From: Triplophysa rosa
Lineage: Eukaryota > Chordata > Actinopteri > Cypriniformes > Nemacheilidae
Reading direction: 5' to 3'
Length of the DNA stretch: 64,000 nt
Assembly: GCF_024868665.1 (NCBI RefSeq)
Contig: NC_079913.1
Span: forward strand, 14,254,795 to 14,318,794
The first letter of the stretch is position 1. Every line of letters begins with the position of its first letter. Shown piece by piece: positions 43,269 to 53,760 of the stretch. The notes beneath the pieces were generated by a model, which was not told where the DNA came from, did not search any database, and saw only the letters and a list, made by a program, of their open reading frames with translations. The position numbers and the translations under genes are program-made.

Positions 43269-44097
43269 TAGACCGTCTCATCTGACGCACGCGCCTGACC
43301 CCCAGTTAACATCCGGTTTGTGTTTGGATAGTGTCTAATAATAACTATTTATATTTAATTTAATTTATGTTAATATTAATTTATATTATTATTTTACTGT
43401 ATAATAATTGTATTAAAATAAATGATTTGTTGAATTTTGTTGTATGTTCATTTTATTTAAAAAAAATTGTTGAATGGGTCCTGTAGTTAGGTCTCATTTA
43501 AAGTCCCAGTGGAATTAAAAATTACAATGCCTATTTTTTCATGAAATATTGCAGCGTTTTTTGTAAATAGTTTATCAATGTGGGTCATTCTGTTTTTAAA
43601 AATCATGTGCCCTCATAATCTTCAGTTAAAATCTGAAAATGCACTTCACTCCTGTAATGACCATCCATCTTAAATGACGTATGTTAGACGGCTTGGGCGC
43701 ATCCGTTAACTCCTCCCCTTCAACTGTCAGTCTGCTGCAGTTCCATTTAAAAATGCGTTATACATCCAATCAAATAGCAGAGAAAGACGAAAGCCACGCC
43801 CACTATTATTCTCATTCAAAATTCCCTTTCACTGGGAAATACGTCAAAATACCGAAGTAAAAACGATCGCAACTTCCGGTTCACGGGGACTTTAAACCAT
43901 ATCGGAGTCTAAATTCTATATATTGGAGAGACAAGTTTAGCCAAGTAACGGTTCTTCATGGTTTCTTTTGATTGTTATCAGAAGTAATCTACAGGCACTC
44001 TATTGTTTGTGAATGTGTACCGGAAGTTCAGTTGGAGTCAAAAAAGCACGCATGCGCAGTAATGTTTGTTTATGTTGTTAAGATGAAACCTTTCATA
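43269..44097. mobile_element. TA-flanked MITE, second copy, interrupted
   Basis: Homologous to 9067-9516 along both halves (tagaccgtctcatc start, shared 'gtgtctaataat' and 'gagacaagtttagccaagta' blocks). A TTAA-type MITE at 43502-43891 interrupts it. The right end is diverged. Confidence 0.82.
43502..43891. mobile_element. TTAA MITE inserted in another MITE
   Basis: Ends agtcccagtgg and ttcacggggact, flanked by TTAA at 43498-43501 and 43892-43895. The empty site is seen in the copy at 9067-9516 (catttaaag). An inverted sister copy lies at 49172-49572. Confidence 0.9.
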
Positions 44098-44577
44098 CAG
44101 TATGCTTTTTTATCAATAGATTCTGACAGACAACCCATGGCAATGCGCCATGCATACACTGATGAGGGGAACAAAATACCTACTGACAGAAAGAATTACT
44201 TATAGCACTTGGAGATTCCATGGTGGCCATGACATTTTGTTTTGCGTGATTTACATACAGTAAAATGTATCTGACAAACAGTTTTTGAAGAAGTTATTTT
44301 ACATACACCATCAATTTTAGGATAAGCTGGTCTTTATCTCTCTGTAAAATACCAGTCACAGAAACATGAAGACCTGTAATTTGTTTATCATATGATTTTG
44401 TGTATAATGTTTGCTAAAGGTATGCATCATTTCTGTTAATTTTACTTTAGTTAGTGATTTAAACAAAACAAAAACTTCAAGTATTAAAATTTTCCACATT
44501 TTGAGTAAGTGAGCTTTAAGCATGAATAGCAAAGTATATTCATCTGGTGGATGATAAAACAGGTGAAGGCCCTAGAC

Positions 44578-44850
44578 CAGTGGTTCTCAAACTTTTTCGT
44601 TGTAAGGCCTCCTTTGTTTAGAGTGCATCGCTTTGCGGCGCCCCATATAAAGATCTTAAACTTAAAATTTTAATTAAACCAAAAACATATTCAGTTATAA
44701 AATGCTGGAACATCAATTATTTTGCTTGGTGGTATTATTGTTCTGATGTTTGATTGCATAAAATCTATGATAAATTTCTTTATTTCTATATGCCACAAAA
44801 CCTGTGGCCCCCCAGGATCCATCTTGGGGCCTCCAGTTTGAGAACCACTG
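44578..44850. mobile_element. hAT (Charlie-like) MITE
   Basis: Sixteen-base perfect inverted ends, cagtggttctcaaact / agtttgagaaccactg, and the exact 8-bp duplication ccctagac at 44570-44577 and 44851-44858. Non-coding. Confidence 0.95.
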
Positions 44851-44858
44851 CCCTAGAC

Positions 44859-45813
44859 TTACTTGCGGCCTTGTGAATGTGCACATAGAGTACAGTTGAT
44901 TTATGCAAAAAAAGTAGAATCAATTATATTTGCCAGTTCCCACAACCTATTAAGCATGGCAAGCTCCTGTAATATACCCTTTAGGGTCATCTAATAATTT
45001 AGTCTAAATCTCTTATCTATATCATAATTTCAAACCCATGGCCAAATGCTTCGTTGTATGTTCTGTGAGAAATCCTTTCCGAAGGAATCTTCTGTCTTTT
45101 AAAATGGGATTTATGAACACATCTCGAGGTAGGAAGGGACCTGGAATCTCATTAAAACTTGTTGCAATCATCATAGATCTCTTAGCATTGGTCTTCGTAA
45201 CATGACAGCCAATTAATTTCATTGAGTTTTAAAAGGTCACCAGTCACAGCCATGGAAACTGGCTGAGAATACAGTATTCATTCACGTGTACTTGTGAAAG
45301 TCCTGAGGCTATGAAAATGAGTCAGAGAGGATACTTCTTGGTAAGGCAATAACACACGTAACAGTGGAGTTAAAATTCATCTAGAGTTCAATGAAATTAA
45401 CAGTACTGTGAATTTGAGTGAATCCAAGTGGATCAACATAATTTCTGATGTTGGAAAAACCTTTCTCTCAACAATCAATTGTAGGATTGGTTTAGCAATG
45501 TTAGATTTAGGTTTAGAACTGGGTAATGAGGAAAACTATCCACAGTTTTTAGGGTTTGTTTTGGCTAGGGGTGGGTGGGGTTTATTTAAGGACTTTTTCT
45601 TTGACAGAAATGTTGTTTCAGGACTGACAAAATATGTGGATTCAGGAACACATCTTACTTAAAAAAAATCATGCTGACCGTACATTATACATTGCGGCTT
45701 TTTGTCTTTTATTGCATCTTTTTTCTATTATTTATTACATTAGAACAGCTCCACAATATTTAAAACCAACAGTTTAAATCGTTTAAATGCTGTTAAACTA
45801 AGTAGTTTGTTAA
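44859..45813. other. Intergenic sequence, nothing recognised
   Basis: No exon, repeat boundary or RNA gene supported. Confidence 0.5.
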
Positions 45814-46066
45814 AGTGACAGTTCATCCAAAAATTGTCATTGACTTTCATTCTTAGAACACAAACGAAGATATTCCCATTCACATCTATTGTATTGTATA
45901 GACACAAAACCAATGCAAGTCAATGGGTACCACCGTTTTTCGGTTGTTCAACATTCTTCAAAATATCTCCTTTTGTGTTCTACAGAAGAAAGTCATACAA
46001 GTTTGAAATGACAGGAGGGTTAGTAAATGATGACAGAAATTTCATTTTTGGGTTTACTATCCCACT
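45814..46066. mobile_element. TTAA-type MITE
   Basis: agtgacagttcatccaaaaa at the left and, reversed, agtgggatagtaaacccaaa at the right; TTAA at 45810-45813, degenerate on the right. This is a family very abundant in cyprinid genomes (established knowledge of its gatagttcacccaaaaatg ends). Confidence 0.8.
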
Positions 46067-46403
46067 AAGCGTGCTTTTTAATAAGGTCTTTTTAATGAAT
46101 ACCTAATGTCGTTCAATTATTATTGTTATTGTTTATAGTCTCTAAACACCAATGTCGTCTCTGCATTTAGATGATGTAGAAGTTTACAAACACTATTAAT
46201 TGAGCAATGGGCACAGGATTCTCCAAAATTGGACACACTTTAGCCCACATATACGCTACCGTTTTGGTAAACAAAATGCTTTATCATTCGAGGCTAATCC
46301 TTAAGCAGAAATGTTATAAACTATCAATTCACAAGTATTTTACTGTCACAAACAGTAAGTTGAGCAAGGTTGGACATGTAACGTTTAATTTATCTTTGTT
46401 CTC

Positions 46404-46552
46404 ATTTTTTACATTTTTATGCATTTGGCAGACGCTTTTATCCAAAGCGACTTACATTGCATTGTTTCTGACTATGTGCAATCCCCTGGGATCGAACCCA
46501 TGACCTTGGCATTGCTAGTGCCATGCTCTAACCACTGAGCCACAGGAAAGCA
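46404..46552 (-). mobile_element. tRNA-derived SINE with intact pol III promoter boxes
   Basis: On the minus strand, an A box TGGCTCAGTGG (complement of 46532-46542) and a B box GGTTCGATCC (complement of 46489-46498) match pol III consensus, spaced as in a tRNA. The body ends in gtaagtcgctttggataaaa gcgtctgccaaatgcat. It is not a tRNA gene: the acceptor stem and anticodon arm are not formed and a SINE tail follows. It ends about 50 bp before the gramd4 acceptor. Confidence 0.85.
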
Positions 46553-46603
46553 GTGTTCTGCTTGCAATGTTGACATTTTTTATCTCTATTTTTGTCCCTG
46601 CAG

Positions 46604-46811
46604 GGCTACCATACACAATGTTAAGGTAAAGCCTAAAGCAGCTGTGTTGAATATGCTAAAGCGGCTGGACAAAATCAGATTCCGCGGACCAAAGCGAGAT
46701 GACTTCCTGGATCTACCCGAGTCTCCCGCAGGGTCAGACACTGAATGTAGTGATGACATTCTGGTGAGACCTCGACCTTCAATACGAGACAACGATGAGC
46801 AAAGAGACCCT
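46604..46811 (+). CDS. gramd4: gramd4, first recognisable coding exon
   Basis: GRAM-domain protein 4 (death-inducing-protein type, ER/mitochondria-associated in mammals; established knowledge). Acceptor gtccctgcag before 46604, donor cct|gtaagt at 46812. From ATG 46653 it encodes 53 residues, MLKRLDKIRFRGPKRDDFLD through DNDEQRDP, matching the known N-terminus of GRAMD4. The frame is open upstream to the acceptor (ATIHNVKVKPKAAVLN), so a longer N-terminus from an upstream exon is possible. The coiled-coil, membrane and GRAM domains lie beyond the window; no further exon was found up to 64000, so the following intron exceeds 17 kb. Confidence 0.88.
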
Positions 46812-49171
46812 GTAAGTCATTGCAAATACGTTTCTTGTGTAACATAACCTTACTCTTCTGTCTGTTCTATTGATACATTTTCATGTCAACTCTCTCTTTT
46901 TATGACAGCTCAAAGCTAAAAAGGTTGATTAATGTTCTGTCTAGCTGTTATCTCATCATAACAACCTGTTTACACCCGACACTGTAGCTACAGTCTTACA
47001 CCCTTTCATTGATATGCTTAATGGAAGAATGGTTGCTGTTATTATGTTGATGAGGTTTTCTGAATCCCAAGAGGTTTGTCTTCCCATCTGCAGTCTGTTT
47101 ATTTTGAGTCTTTTCCCACAATGAAGAAAACATTAGATTAGTCATACAGTTGCATAAGTGTCTCACCGTAGAGCCAACACTCCCTGCTTTTGAAATGTAA
47201 ACTGAGATGCTGTAGAGGCTTGGGGTTTTTTCTTCAGAACAATTGTTTTCACATGTCTTTACACACTGTAGGGCGTCCTGCTGTCCTGTAGGGTGTCTAA
47301 CTTTCATTGCCCATTTAATAACATGGCTCTTTTCCAAAGTGACGTAAGCTGCCCACACAAGCAGCAATTTTAAGGAAACAATGTCAGTGTGAAGGGTGTT
47401 CCACACTGTAGGCAGTAAAACTTGATTTTTGCGTTATCTGAAGAAAATGTGATGATGGTTGATGATAGGTTGTTGCTTACAGGAATCAAAGGAGCCCATG
47501 TTCATGCCTACACTGTAAACTGAATTTTACAGTTTTTTACAGATTTTTGTGTTTTTTTTAAATACAGTCAAAACCGTAAAATTATAAAAAAGACAGCATA
47601 TTTACAAGAAAAACAGGTGAAAAAACCTTTATTTTACAGTTTATTTCTGGCGCCAGCTGCCAGACATTTTCAGTTTTTTTTAAACAAGATTTTTTTTACA
47701 GTTTATTTTTGAAATATGGTCAAAAACTATAAAATTAAAGAAAAAGACAACACACTTACAAGAAAAATGGGGAAAACAATTTAAATTATATCCTTATATC
47801 CTATAATTTTGCAGGGGGAAAATATATTTTACGGTATATTTCTGTTTGTCCAGTTTACAGAAAATTTCCATTTTTTTACGGATTTTTTTTACATTGTATG
47901 GTATTTTGGTCTGGTCTGATCAACTTGCTGCCTTCTCATTAGGGAGCATTACATTCATCCTTCATAGATGATGCAGTCACAGAATGTAGATTGATATGAG
48001 CTCAATGAAAGTTCTTGTGAATGTGAATATGGTGGATGGAGTCATCACCATATTAGCCTCATCTAATTTTTCTCCAAGCTTTGCCTTAACCACCGTTTAA
48101 TTCTAATAAAATACGTGTAGTAACCATTTTTTGTGGATTTGTATCACCATATGTGTATGTGTTACTAAATATGTTTTACTAATTATACACTATATGCTTT
48201 GATATAGTGAGACCATGGTACATTTGTGGATGCTATAATTTTGCTATAAAACCAAAGAACAATGGTAATATGAATAGTTTACATTCATAATGACAATTAT
48301 GTCATTATTTAATCACCCTGCTGTCATTTTTAACCTGTGTGACAAAATTATTATTATGCCTTTGACGGGCTTTTAAGAAGCATGTGACCTCTGCACACAT
48401 GAAGAGGCTGACCAGTCTCAACACAGTTTGCATGAGTTTGCATTGGTAATTTCTTGCATCACGTGCAGCTTTATTGTTGTACGCAACAGTCTCCTAACCA
48501 AGACTGTGACCAGTGGTGCCGTGCTGGTTTAGACAGCAGTGAAGTATGACTTCATGAGGTATGGCGTCATACCTCATACTGATCAGAATAGCTTGGTCAC
48601 ATGCAAACACAGCATGCCATGGGTCTAGTCAGATACCTTTCCTAGATGCCTCAGCTAATGCATCATCGCTACGTAGTTTGGTCTGGTCCATTGCATTACT
48701 TTTTGATTCCTCCATTAATGACTCTCTAAAGGATGGAGATAATGAGATTGATTTTCCACAGAAGCAGGGGTTCGATTGACTCATTGACTCCGAATAGCCT
48801 GTTTGTGAGAGCTGGTTGCCTACTGTCTCAAACCCTAAAGGAAGCTTTATGTCTCTTCCTTCGTGTTCTAAAACTTTTGATTTCACTGTTTCAGGAGTCA
48901 TCCTGTACTCTTACAGAATCCTATCCCTTTACACCTCAAAGCGATTTAATTGGATTCCATTTCATGGGTACTCTTAAGTTGTGCGTGTGAGTAACAGACT
49001 TTTGGAAGATCGCAAAAAATAAGCTGTGTGATTAACAAAGGTTTATGATGTTAACACGTTTTGCGATTAAGATAACCTTTACAAATTAACACAACATTTG
49101 TTACTTTTGAAACCGAAATACAATCGGCAGAAGTAAAAGCTAACACGATGCTATAAACAGACCACACTTAA
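46812..49171. other. gramd4 intron, first part, with a TIR-like repeat at about 47510-47900
   Basis: Between about 47510 and 47900, 'tacactgtaaa' at one end and 'tttacattgta' at the other, with repeated 'ttttacagttta' motifs, suggest a decayed MITE. Elsewhere nothing is recognised. Confidence 0.45.
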
Positions 49172-49572
49172 AGTCCTTGTGAACGGGAAGTTGCGATCGT
49201 GTTACTTCCGTATTCTGACACATTTCCGAGTGAAAAGGAATTTCAACTGAGAAAATAAGTGGGCGTGGCTTGCGTTTTTCACTGCTAATTGATTGGATGT
49301 GTAAAAACAGCTGTTGCGTTGATTTTGAAATGAAACTGGCAGCAGACTGACAGTTGAAGGGGAGGAGTTAACGGATGCTCCGGCCAAACCGTCTACGTCA
49401 TTTCAAATAGAGAGTCATTTCAGGATGGAAGTGCATTTTCAGATTTTAACTGAAGATTATGAGGGTACATGAATTTAAAAAGAAAATGACCCACATTGCT
49501 AAACTATTTACTATAAACACTGCAATATTTTATGAAAAAATAAGAATTGTAATTTTTAATTTCACTGGGACT
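49172..49572. mobile_element. TTAA MITE, inverted sister of 43502-43891
   Basis: Ends agtccttgtgaacgg and cactgggact with TTAA at 49168-49171 and 49573-49576. Matches 43502-43891 in reverse orientation. Confidence 0.88.
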
Positions 49573-49714
49573 TTAAGGTCGCCCGATATCAACGTCACAA
49601 CCACCAAGCCTCCGACAACTCTTTCAAGCTTTGTAAAAAATGTCTTCCCTGGTAAGTAATTACTCCGTGAATGAATCTGCATCTACGTTTTAAGAGATGT
49701 GTGCCCATGTTGCA

Positions 49715-50138
49715 TTTATGGAGTGATTCTGCAGACTAAATTAAAAAGGACTGCAAACTGCATTTGCAAATGCGTTTTCTATTTGTTCGTGTCAAAATTG
49801 TGACATAATTCAAACGCAAATGCAACCGTTTGCATTTGCATTTACGCGAACGTACAATGTCTGCCAAATTTCAAAAGGAAAAGCAAAGTCTATTTGCAAA
49901 TGAATTACCTCTGTGTTACGAGTTACGACCCTGCCATATTTAAATCGCAATAGCAATTCCCCATATGCTATTTCACTTCCTCTGGTGTTGCGTATTAAGC
50001 CTGCCAAAACTCAAATGAAATCGCAAATCCCTTTGCATTTGCGTTTCCTCTGACTTGTACAGAAACCTGTCAATCAATGGCGGGGGTGGGCTTATTCAAC
50101 GGGGTGTGTTTGTATCGGGAAGTGACGTCATTCACCGT
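49715..50138. repeat. Left copy of a 0.42-kb inverted repeat pair
   Basis: This sequence recurs in reverse at 61558-61965. Shared landmarks include ttaaaaaggactgcaaactg, atatgctatttcacttcctc and ggcgggggtgggcttattca. The interior is a series of related 'aaatgcaaatgcgttt' motifs alternating with 'ctgccaaa'. No ORF. Confidence 0.85.
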
Positions 50139-50851
50139 CGCAGTGGTGGCAGTCAGTCCAACACCAAGATGACACCGTCAGGGCGACACCGGTTGTGGCT
50201 GAAAGGGATTCAGCTACAGCTAAAAGCCAAAATAACAATAATGGAACAAACGAAAATCAGATGCAAAGTTTCATATAGAGAAAATCTTTACAATGAATCA
50301 CAATTGTGGTACTTAACAAGTATAATTTAAAGAAGTTCAACGGGCTCGATAAACAGTTGAACACAAACAGTGGTCTGGTGATCTCAATGAGCTACCAAGA
50401 AAAGTCATATTGAAGCAGTGTGGATTCATCATAATTACATTCATTTCAGTCAGGACCTTTCCAGTCAAGAAAAACCCAAGTCAAAATTTGAAGATAAGTA
50501 ATCTTTTATTGGCAGATTTGCTAAATTTACATTTGGCGGTATGGCTCTGTTCTAAATTCCCCGTCCTTCTCATGAGCTCCATGAATAGTAAGACAGGGAA
50601 GCAGCAGCATCTGGGGTGACTCTCCCGGTTTAGCTGGGAAAGCAGCTCAACCCCCCCCCAAACAAAACCATGCCAGGCAAACCGCTCATTTGGTTCCTCT
50701 ACTGGCTCTTCAATTCGGTAGGAAGAGCCAGTAGAGGAACCAAATGAGCAGTTCAAAGAACGACAGTCTCTGTAACTGCAATTACTGCAATTCTATGTTA
50801 TTGCCTTCTCATGACCATTGCTTGATCTTCAACAGTAATCGTATGGATAAA
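50139..50851. other. gramd4 intron with a long hairpin
   Basis: Sequence between the inverted repeat and LTR element 1. It contains a 10-C run at about 50651 and the hairpin at 50684-50749. A diverged SINE may occupy the right end, because LTR element 1 lies between a 'ggataaa' and a SINE tail. No exon recognised. Confidence 0.5.
50684..50749. repeat. 27-bp perfect inverted repeat (hairpin)
   Basis: Left arm 50684-50710 (gctcatttggttcctctact then ggctctt) and right arm 50723-50749 are exact reverse complements, with a 12-nt loop. Pairing extends weakly outward with one mismatch. Not part of any transposon end I can identify. Confidence 0.95.
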
Positions 50852-51448
50852 TGTCATGGTCCCACCGTCTTGTTTATGAAATTCTAGTCGTGTGGTGGGA
50901 TCGGGGCAGAGTTCTTGGGTTTTATGTGGGAAGACCATGAGATGTTTATGTTTTTACCTCTCATGTGTTTTTCCAGTGTCTTGTCATTGGCCCCATTCCT
51001 CTTGTTTCCTTGTTATCCTTCCCTAAGTGTTTGATTACCCACACCTGCCCCGTGTAGTTATCCCTCGTTTGTCTTCCCTTTAAATACCCTCTTGTTTCTT
51101 TGTCCTGTGCTCGTGCATTGTGTATGGTGTCTTTCGTGTCTACCCGTAATCCTGTTCCTGGTCCTTGTCTGTGGATTGTTCGTGTTGTGAGTTACCCTGC
51201 CCCTGCCTTTGTTACCCTGCTGTGTTTTTTGTAAGATGTTGTGTCATGCTTATTAGTTAGGTTATTTGCTGTTCTTGTTTTATGTTTTGCCCCCACGTGG
51301 GAAGTCTTTGTTTTCTTTATATCTCTTAGTTTCGTTTTCCCCCATTGAGGGTGTTTGTTTTGTGTTTTGTTTATAAATAAAGTATTGTTTTTCGTTAACC
51401 CCGTCACTGCCTGCCTGCGCTTGGGTTCTTCCTGCCACATCCGTGACA
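50852..51448 (+). repeat. 5' LTR of element 1
   Basis: TGTCATGGTCCCACC ... CATCCGTGACA. Contains an AATAAA hexamer at about 51377 upstream of the GTTAACCCC block. Nearly identical to the 3' LTR apart from small indels. Confidence 0.95.
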
Positions 51449-51450
51449 GA

Positions 51451-52180
51451 NNNNNNNNNNNNNNNNNNNNNNNNNNNNNNNNNNNNNNNNNNNNNNNNNN
51501 NNNNNNNNNNNNNNNNNNNNNNNNNNNNNNNNNNNNNNNNNNNNNNNNNNNNNNNNNNNNNNNNNNNNNNNNNNNNNNNNNNNNNNNNNNNNNNNNNNNN
51601 NNNNNNNNNNNNNNNNNNNNNNNNNNNNNNNNNNNNNNNNNNNNNNNNNNNNNNNNNNNNNNNNNNNNNNNNNNNNNNNNNNNNNNNNNNNNNNNNNNNN
51701 NNNNNNNNNNNNNNNNNNNNNNNNNNNNNNNNNNNNNNNNNNNNNNNNNNNNNNNNNNNNNNNNNNNNNNNNNNNNNNNNNNNNNNNNNNNNNNNNNNNN
51801 NNNNNNNNNNNNNNNNNNNNNNNNNNNNNNNNNNNNNNNNNNNNNNNNNNNNNNNNNNNNNNNNNNNNNNNNNNNNNNNNNNNNNNNNNNNNNNNNNNNN
51901 NNNNNNNNNNNNNNNNNNNNNNNNNNNNNNNNNNNNNNNNNNNNNNNNNNNNNNNNNNNNNNNNNNNNNNNNNNNNNNNNNNNNNNNNNNNNNNNNNNNN
52001 NNNNNNNNNNNNNNNNNNNNNNNNNNNNNNNNNNNNNNNNNNNNNNNNNNNNNNNNNNNNNNNNNNNNNNNNNNNNNNNNNNNNNNNNNNNNNNNNNNNN
52101 NNNNNNNNNNNNNNNNNNNNNNNNNNNNNNNNNNNNNNNNNNNNNNNNNNNNNNNNNNNNNNNNNNNNNNNNNNNNNNNN
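51451..52180. other. Assembly gap (730 N)
   Basis: All bases are N. It begins two bases after the 5' LTR and ends inside a minisatellite, so it hides the primer-binding site and gag start of element 1; its true length is unknown. Open frames spanning it are meaningless. Confidence 0.99.
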
Positions 52181-52760
52181 TGTCTAGTCCCGTGTCCAGT
52201 CTTGTGTCAGTCCGTGTCCAATCTTGTGTCTAGTCCGTGTCCAGTCTTGTGTCTAGTCCCGTGTCCAGTCTTGTGTCTAGTCCGTGTCCAGTCTGTCTAG
52301 TCCGTGTCCAGTCTTGTGTCTAGTCCCGTGTCCAGTCTTGTGTCCAGTCTTGTGTCCAGTCTTGTGTCCAGCCTGTGTCCAGTCTTGTGTCCAGTCTTGT
52401 GTCCAGGCCTGTGTCCAGTCTGTGATCCAGCCGGCGTCCAGTCCGGTGATCCAGCCGGCGTCCAGTCCGGTGATCCAGCCGGCGTCCAGTCCGGTGATCC
52501 AGCCGGCGTCCAGTCCGGTGATCCAGCCGGCGTCCAGTCCGGTGATCCAGCCGGCGTCCAGTCCGGTGATCCAGCCGGCGTCCAGTCCGGTGATCCAGCC
52601 GGCGTCCAGTCCGGTGATCCAGCCGGCCTTCCAGCCGGCGTCAAGCCATGTCCAGCCGGCCTTCCAGCCGGCGTCAAGCCATGTCCAGCCGGCCTTCCAG
52701 CCGGCGTCAAGCCATGTCCAGCCGGCCTTCCAGCCGGTGTCAAGCCCTTTCCAGCCGGTC
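52181..52760 (+). repeat. Composite minisatellite of LTR element 1
   Basis: Three repeat types follow one another: short 'gtccagtcttgt' units (52181-52420), eight 24-bp units (cgtccagtccggtgatccag ccgg) coding VIQPASSP in one frame, and three to four 33-bp units coding VQPAFQPASSH. All unit lengths are multiples of three in the second and third arrays, so frames stay open on both strands. Confidence 0.93.
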
Positions 52761-53045
52761 CCTGGGGAATTCCCAGGGTCAAAGACTGTTCCCCCCAGGA
52801 CTCCTCCTAAGTTCCCTAGGACTCAGCGCCCTCGAGCGCAGCCGGGGACTGGGACTATTCCCCACCCCCATGGACTGCCCCCTATGGGCCCTTGTTTTGC
52901 CCCACCCCCCCTCCCATGTTTGTTGTTTTTGTTGTCCCACCCCAGTCCGGTAGTCTTGTTGTCTGTCTCCCCTTGTCTTGTTCACCATGTTTGTCTGGTT
53001 TCTGACTTTGGTCCAGTCTGTCAGGTCTTGTTAGTCACCCCTTGG

Positions 53046-53065
53046 TGAACACCTGGAGGTGTTCA
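53046..53065 (+). other. Hairpin upstream of polypurine tract, element 1
   Basis: tgaacacc and ggtgttca pair around the loop tgga. Element 2 has the same hairpin at 56732-56751 with one compensatory pair change. Confidence 0.8.
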
Positions 53066-53080
53066 TTAAGGGGGGGGCTC

Positions 53081-53675
53081 TGTCACGGTCCCACCGTCTT
53101 GTTTATGAAATTCTAGTCGTGTGGTGGGATCGGGGCAGAGTTCTTGGGTTTTATGTGGGAAGACCATGAGATGTTTATGTTTTTACCTCTCATGTGTTTT
53201 TCCAGTGTCTTGTCATTGGCCCCATTCCTCTCGTTTCCTGTTATCTTTCCCTAGTGTTTAATTACCCACACCTGCCCCTGTCGTTATCCCTCGTTTGTCA
53301 ATTCCTATATATACCCTCTTGTTTCTTTGTCCTGTGCTCGTGCATTGTGTATGGTGTCTTTCGTGTCTACCCGTGTTCCTGTTCCTGGTCCTTGTCTGTG
53401 GATTGTTCGTGTTGTGAGTTACCCTGCCCCTGCCTTTGTTACCCTGCTGTGTTTTTTGTAAGATGTTGTGTCATGCTTATTAGTTAGGTTATTTGCTGTT
53501 CTTGTTTTATGTTTTGCCCCCACGTGGGAAGTCTTTGTTTTCTTTATATCTCTTAGTTTCGTTTTCCCCCATTGAGGGTGTTTGTTTTGTGTTTTGTTTA
53601 TAAATAAAGTATTGTTTTTCGTTAACCCCGTCACTGCCTGCCTGCGCTTGGGTTCTTCCTGCCACATCCGTGACA
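53081..53675 (+). repeat. 3' LTR of element 1
   Basis: TGTCACGGTCCCACC ... CATCCGTGACA, matched to 50852-51448, preceded by a G-rich polypurine tract. Confidence 0.95.
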
Positions 53676-53681
53676 GATAAA

Positions 53682-53760
53682 AGCATCTGCCGAATGAATA
53701 AATGTGAATGCAAGTTACTGCAAGTGTTGACAGATTTTGTGTAAGCGTCACAAATAAGCT
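53682..53760 (+). repeat. SINE tail split by LTR element 1
   Basis: gataaaagcatctgccgaat plus aaataaatgtgaatg matches the SINE 3' end on the + strand; the remainder should lie left of 50846 but is too diverged to trace with confidence. Confidence 0.6.

Larger units (their letters stand above)
50852..53675 (+). mobile_element. Gag-only LTR retrotransposon (element 1), with assembly gap
   Basis: Two LTRs of 597 and 595 bp (TG...CA) flank an internal region of 1.6 kb, of which 730 bp is an N gap. Target duplication gataaa at 50846-50851 and 53676-53681. A polypurine tract (aagggggggg) precedes the 3' LTR. The right flank is a SINE tail, so the element inserted into a SINE. The visible interior is repeats and a proline-rich reading frame; no polymerase genes fit in the space. 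Belongs to the same family as the elements at 24972 and 54757. Confidence 0.9.

Noticed and set aside
46404..46552. tRNA gene
   Set aside because: Only the A and B boxes are tRNA-like; the body and tail are those of a SINE.
49577..49651. Possible gramd4 exon reading SPDINVTTTKPPTT before a gtaagt donor
   Set aside because: It begins exactly at the edge of a TTAA MITE, the phase does not fit the preceding exon and no similarity to GRAMD4 is seen.
51355..52300. Frames of about 290 codons spanning the gap
   Set aside because: They consist almost wholly of N and have no evidential value.
52423..52760. CRISPR-like regular spacing of repeats
   Set aside because: Units are contiguous with no unique spacers, in a vertebrate LTR element; a minisatellite.
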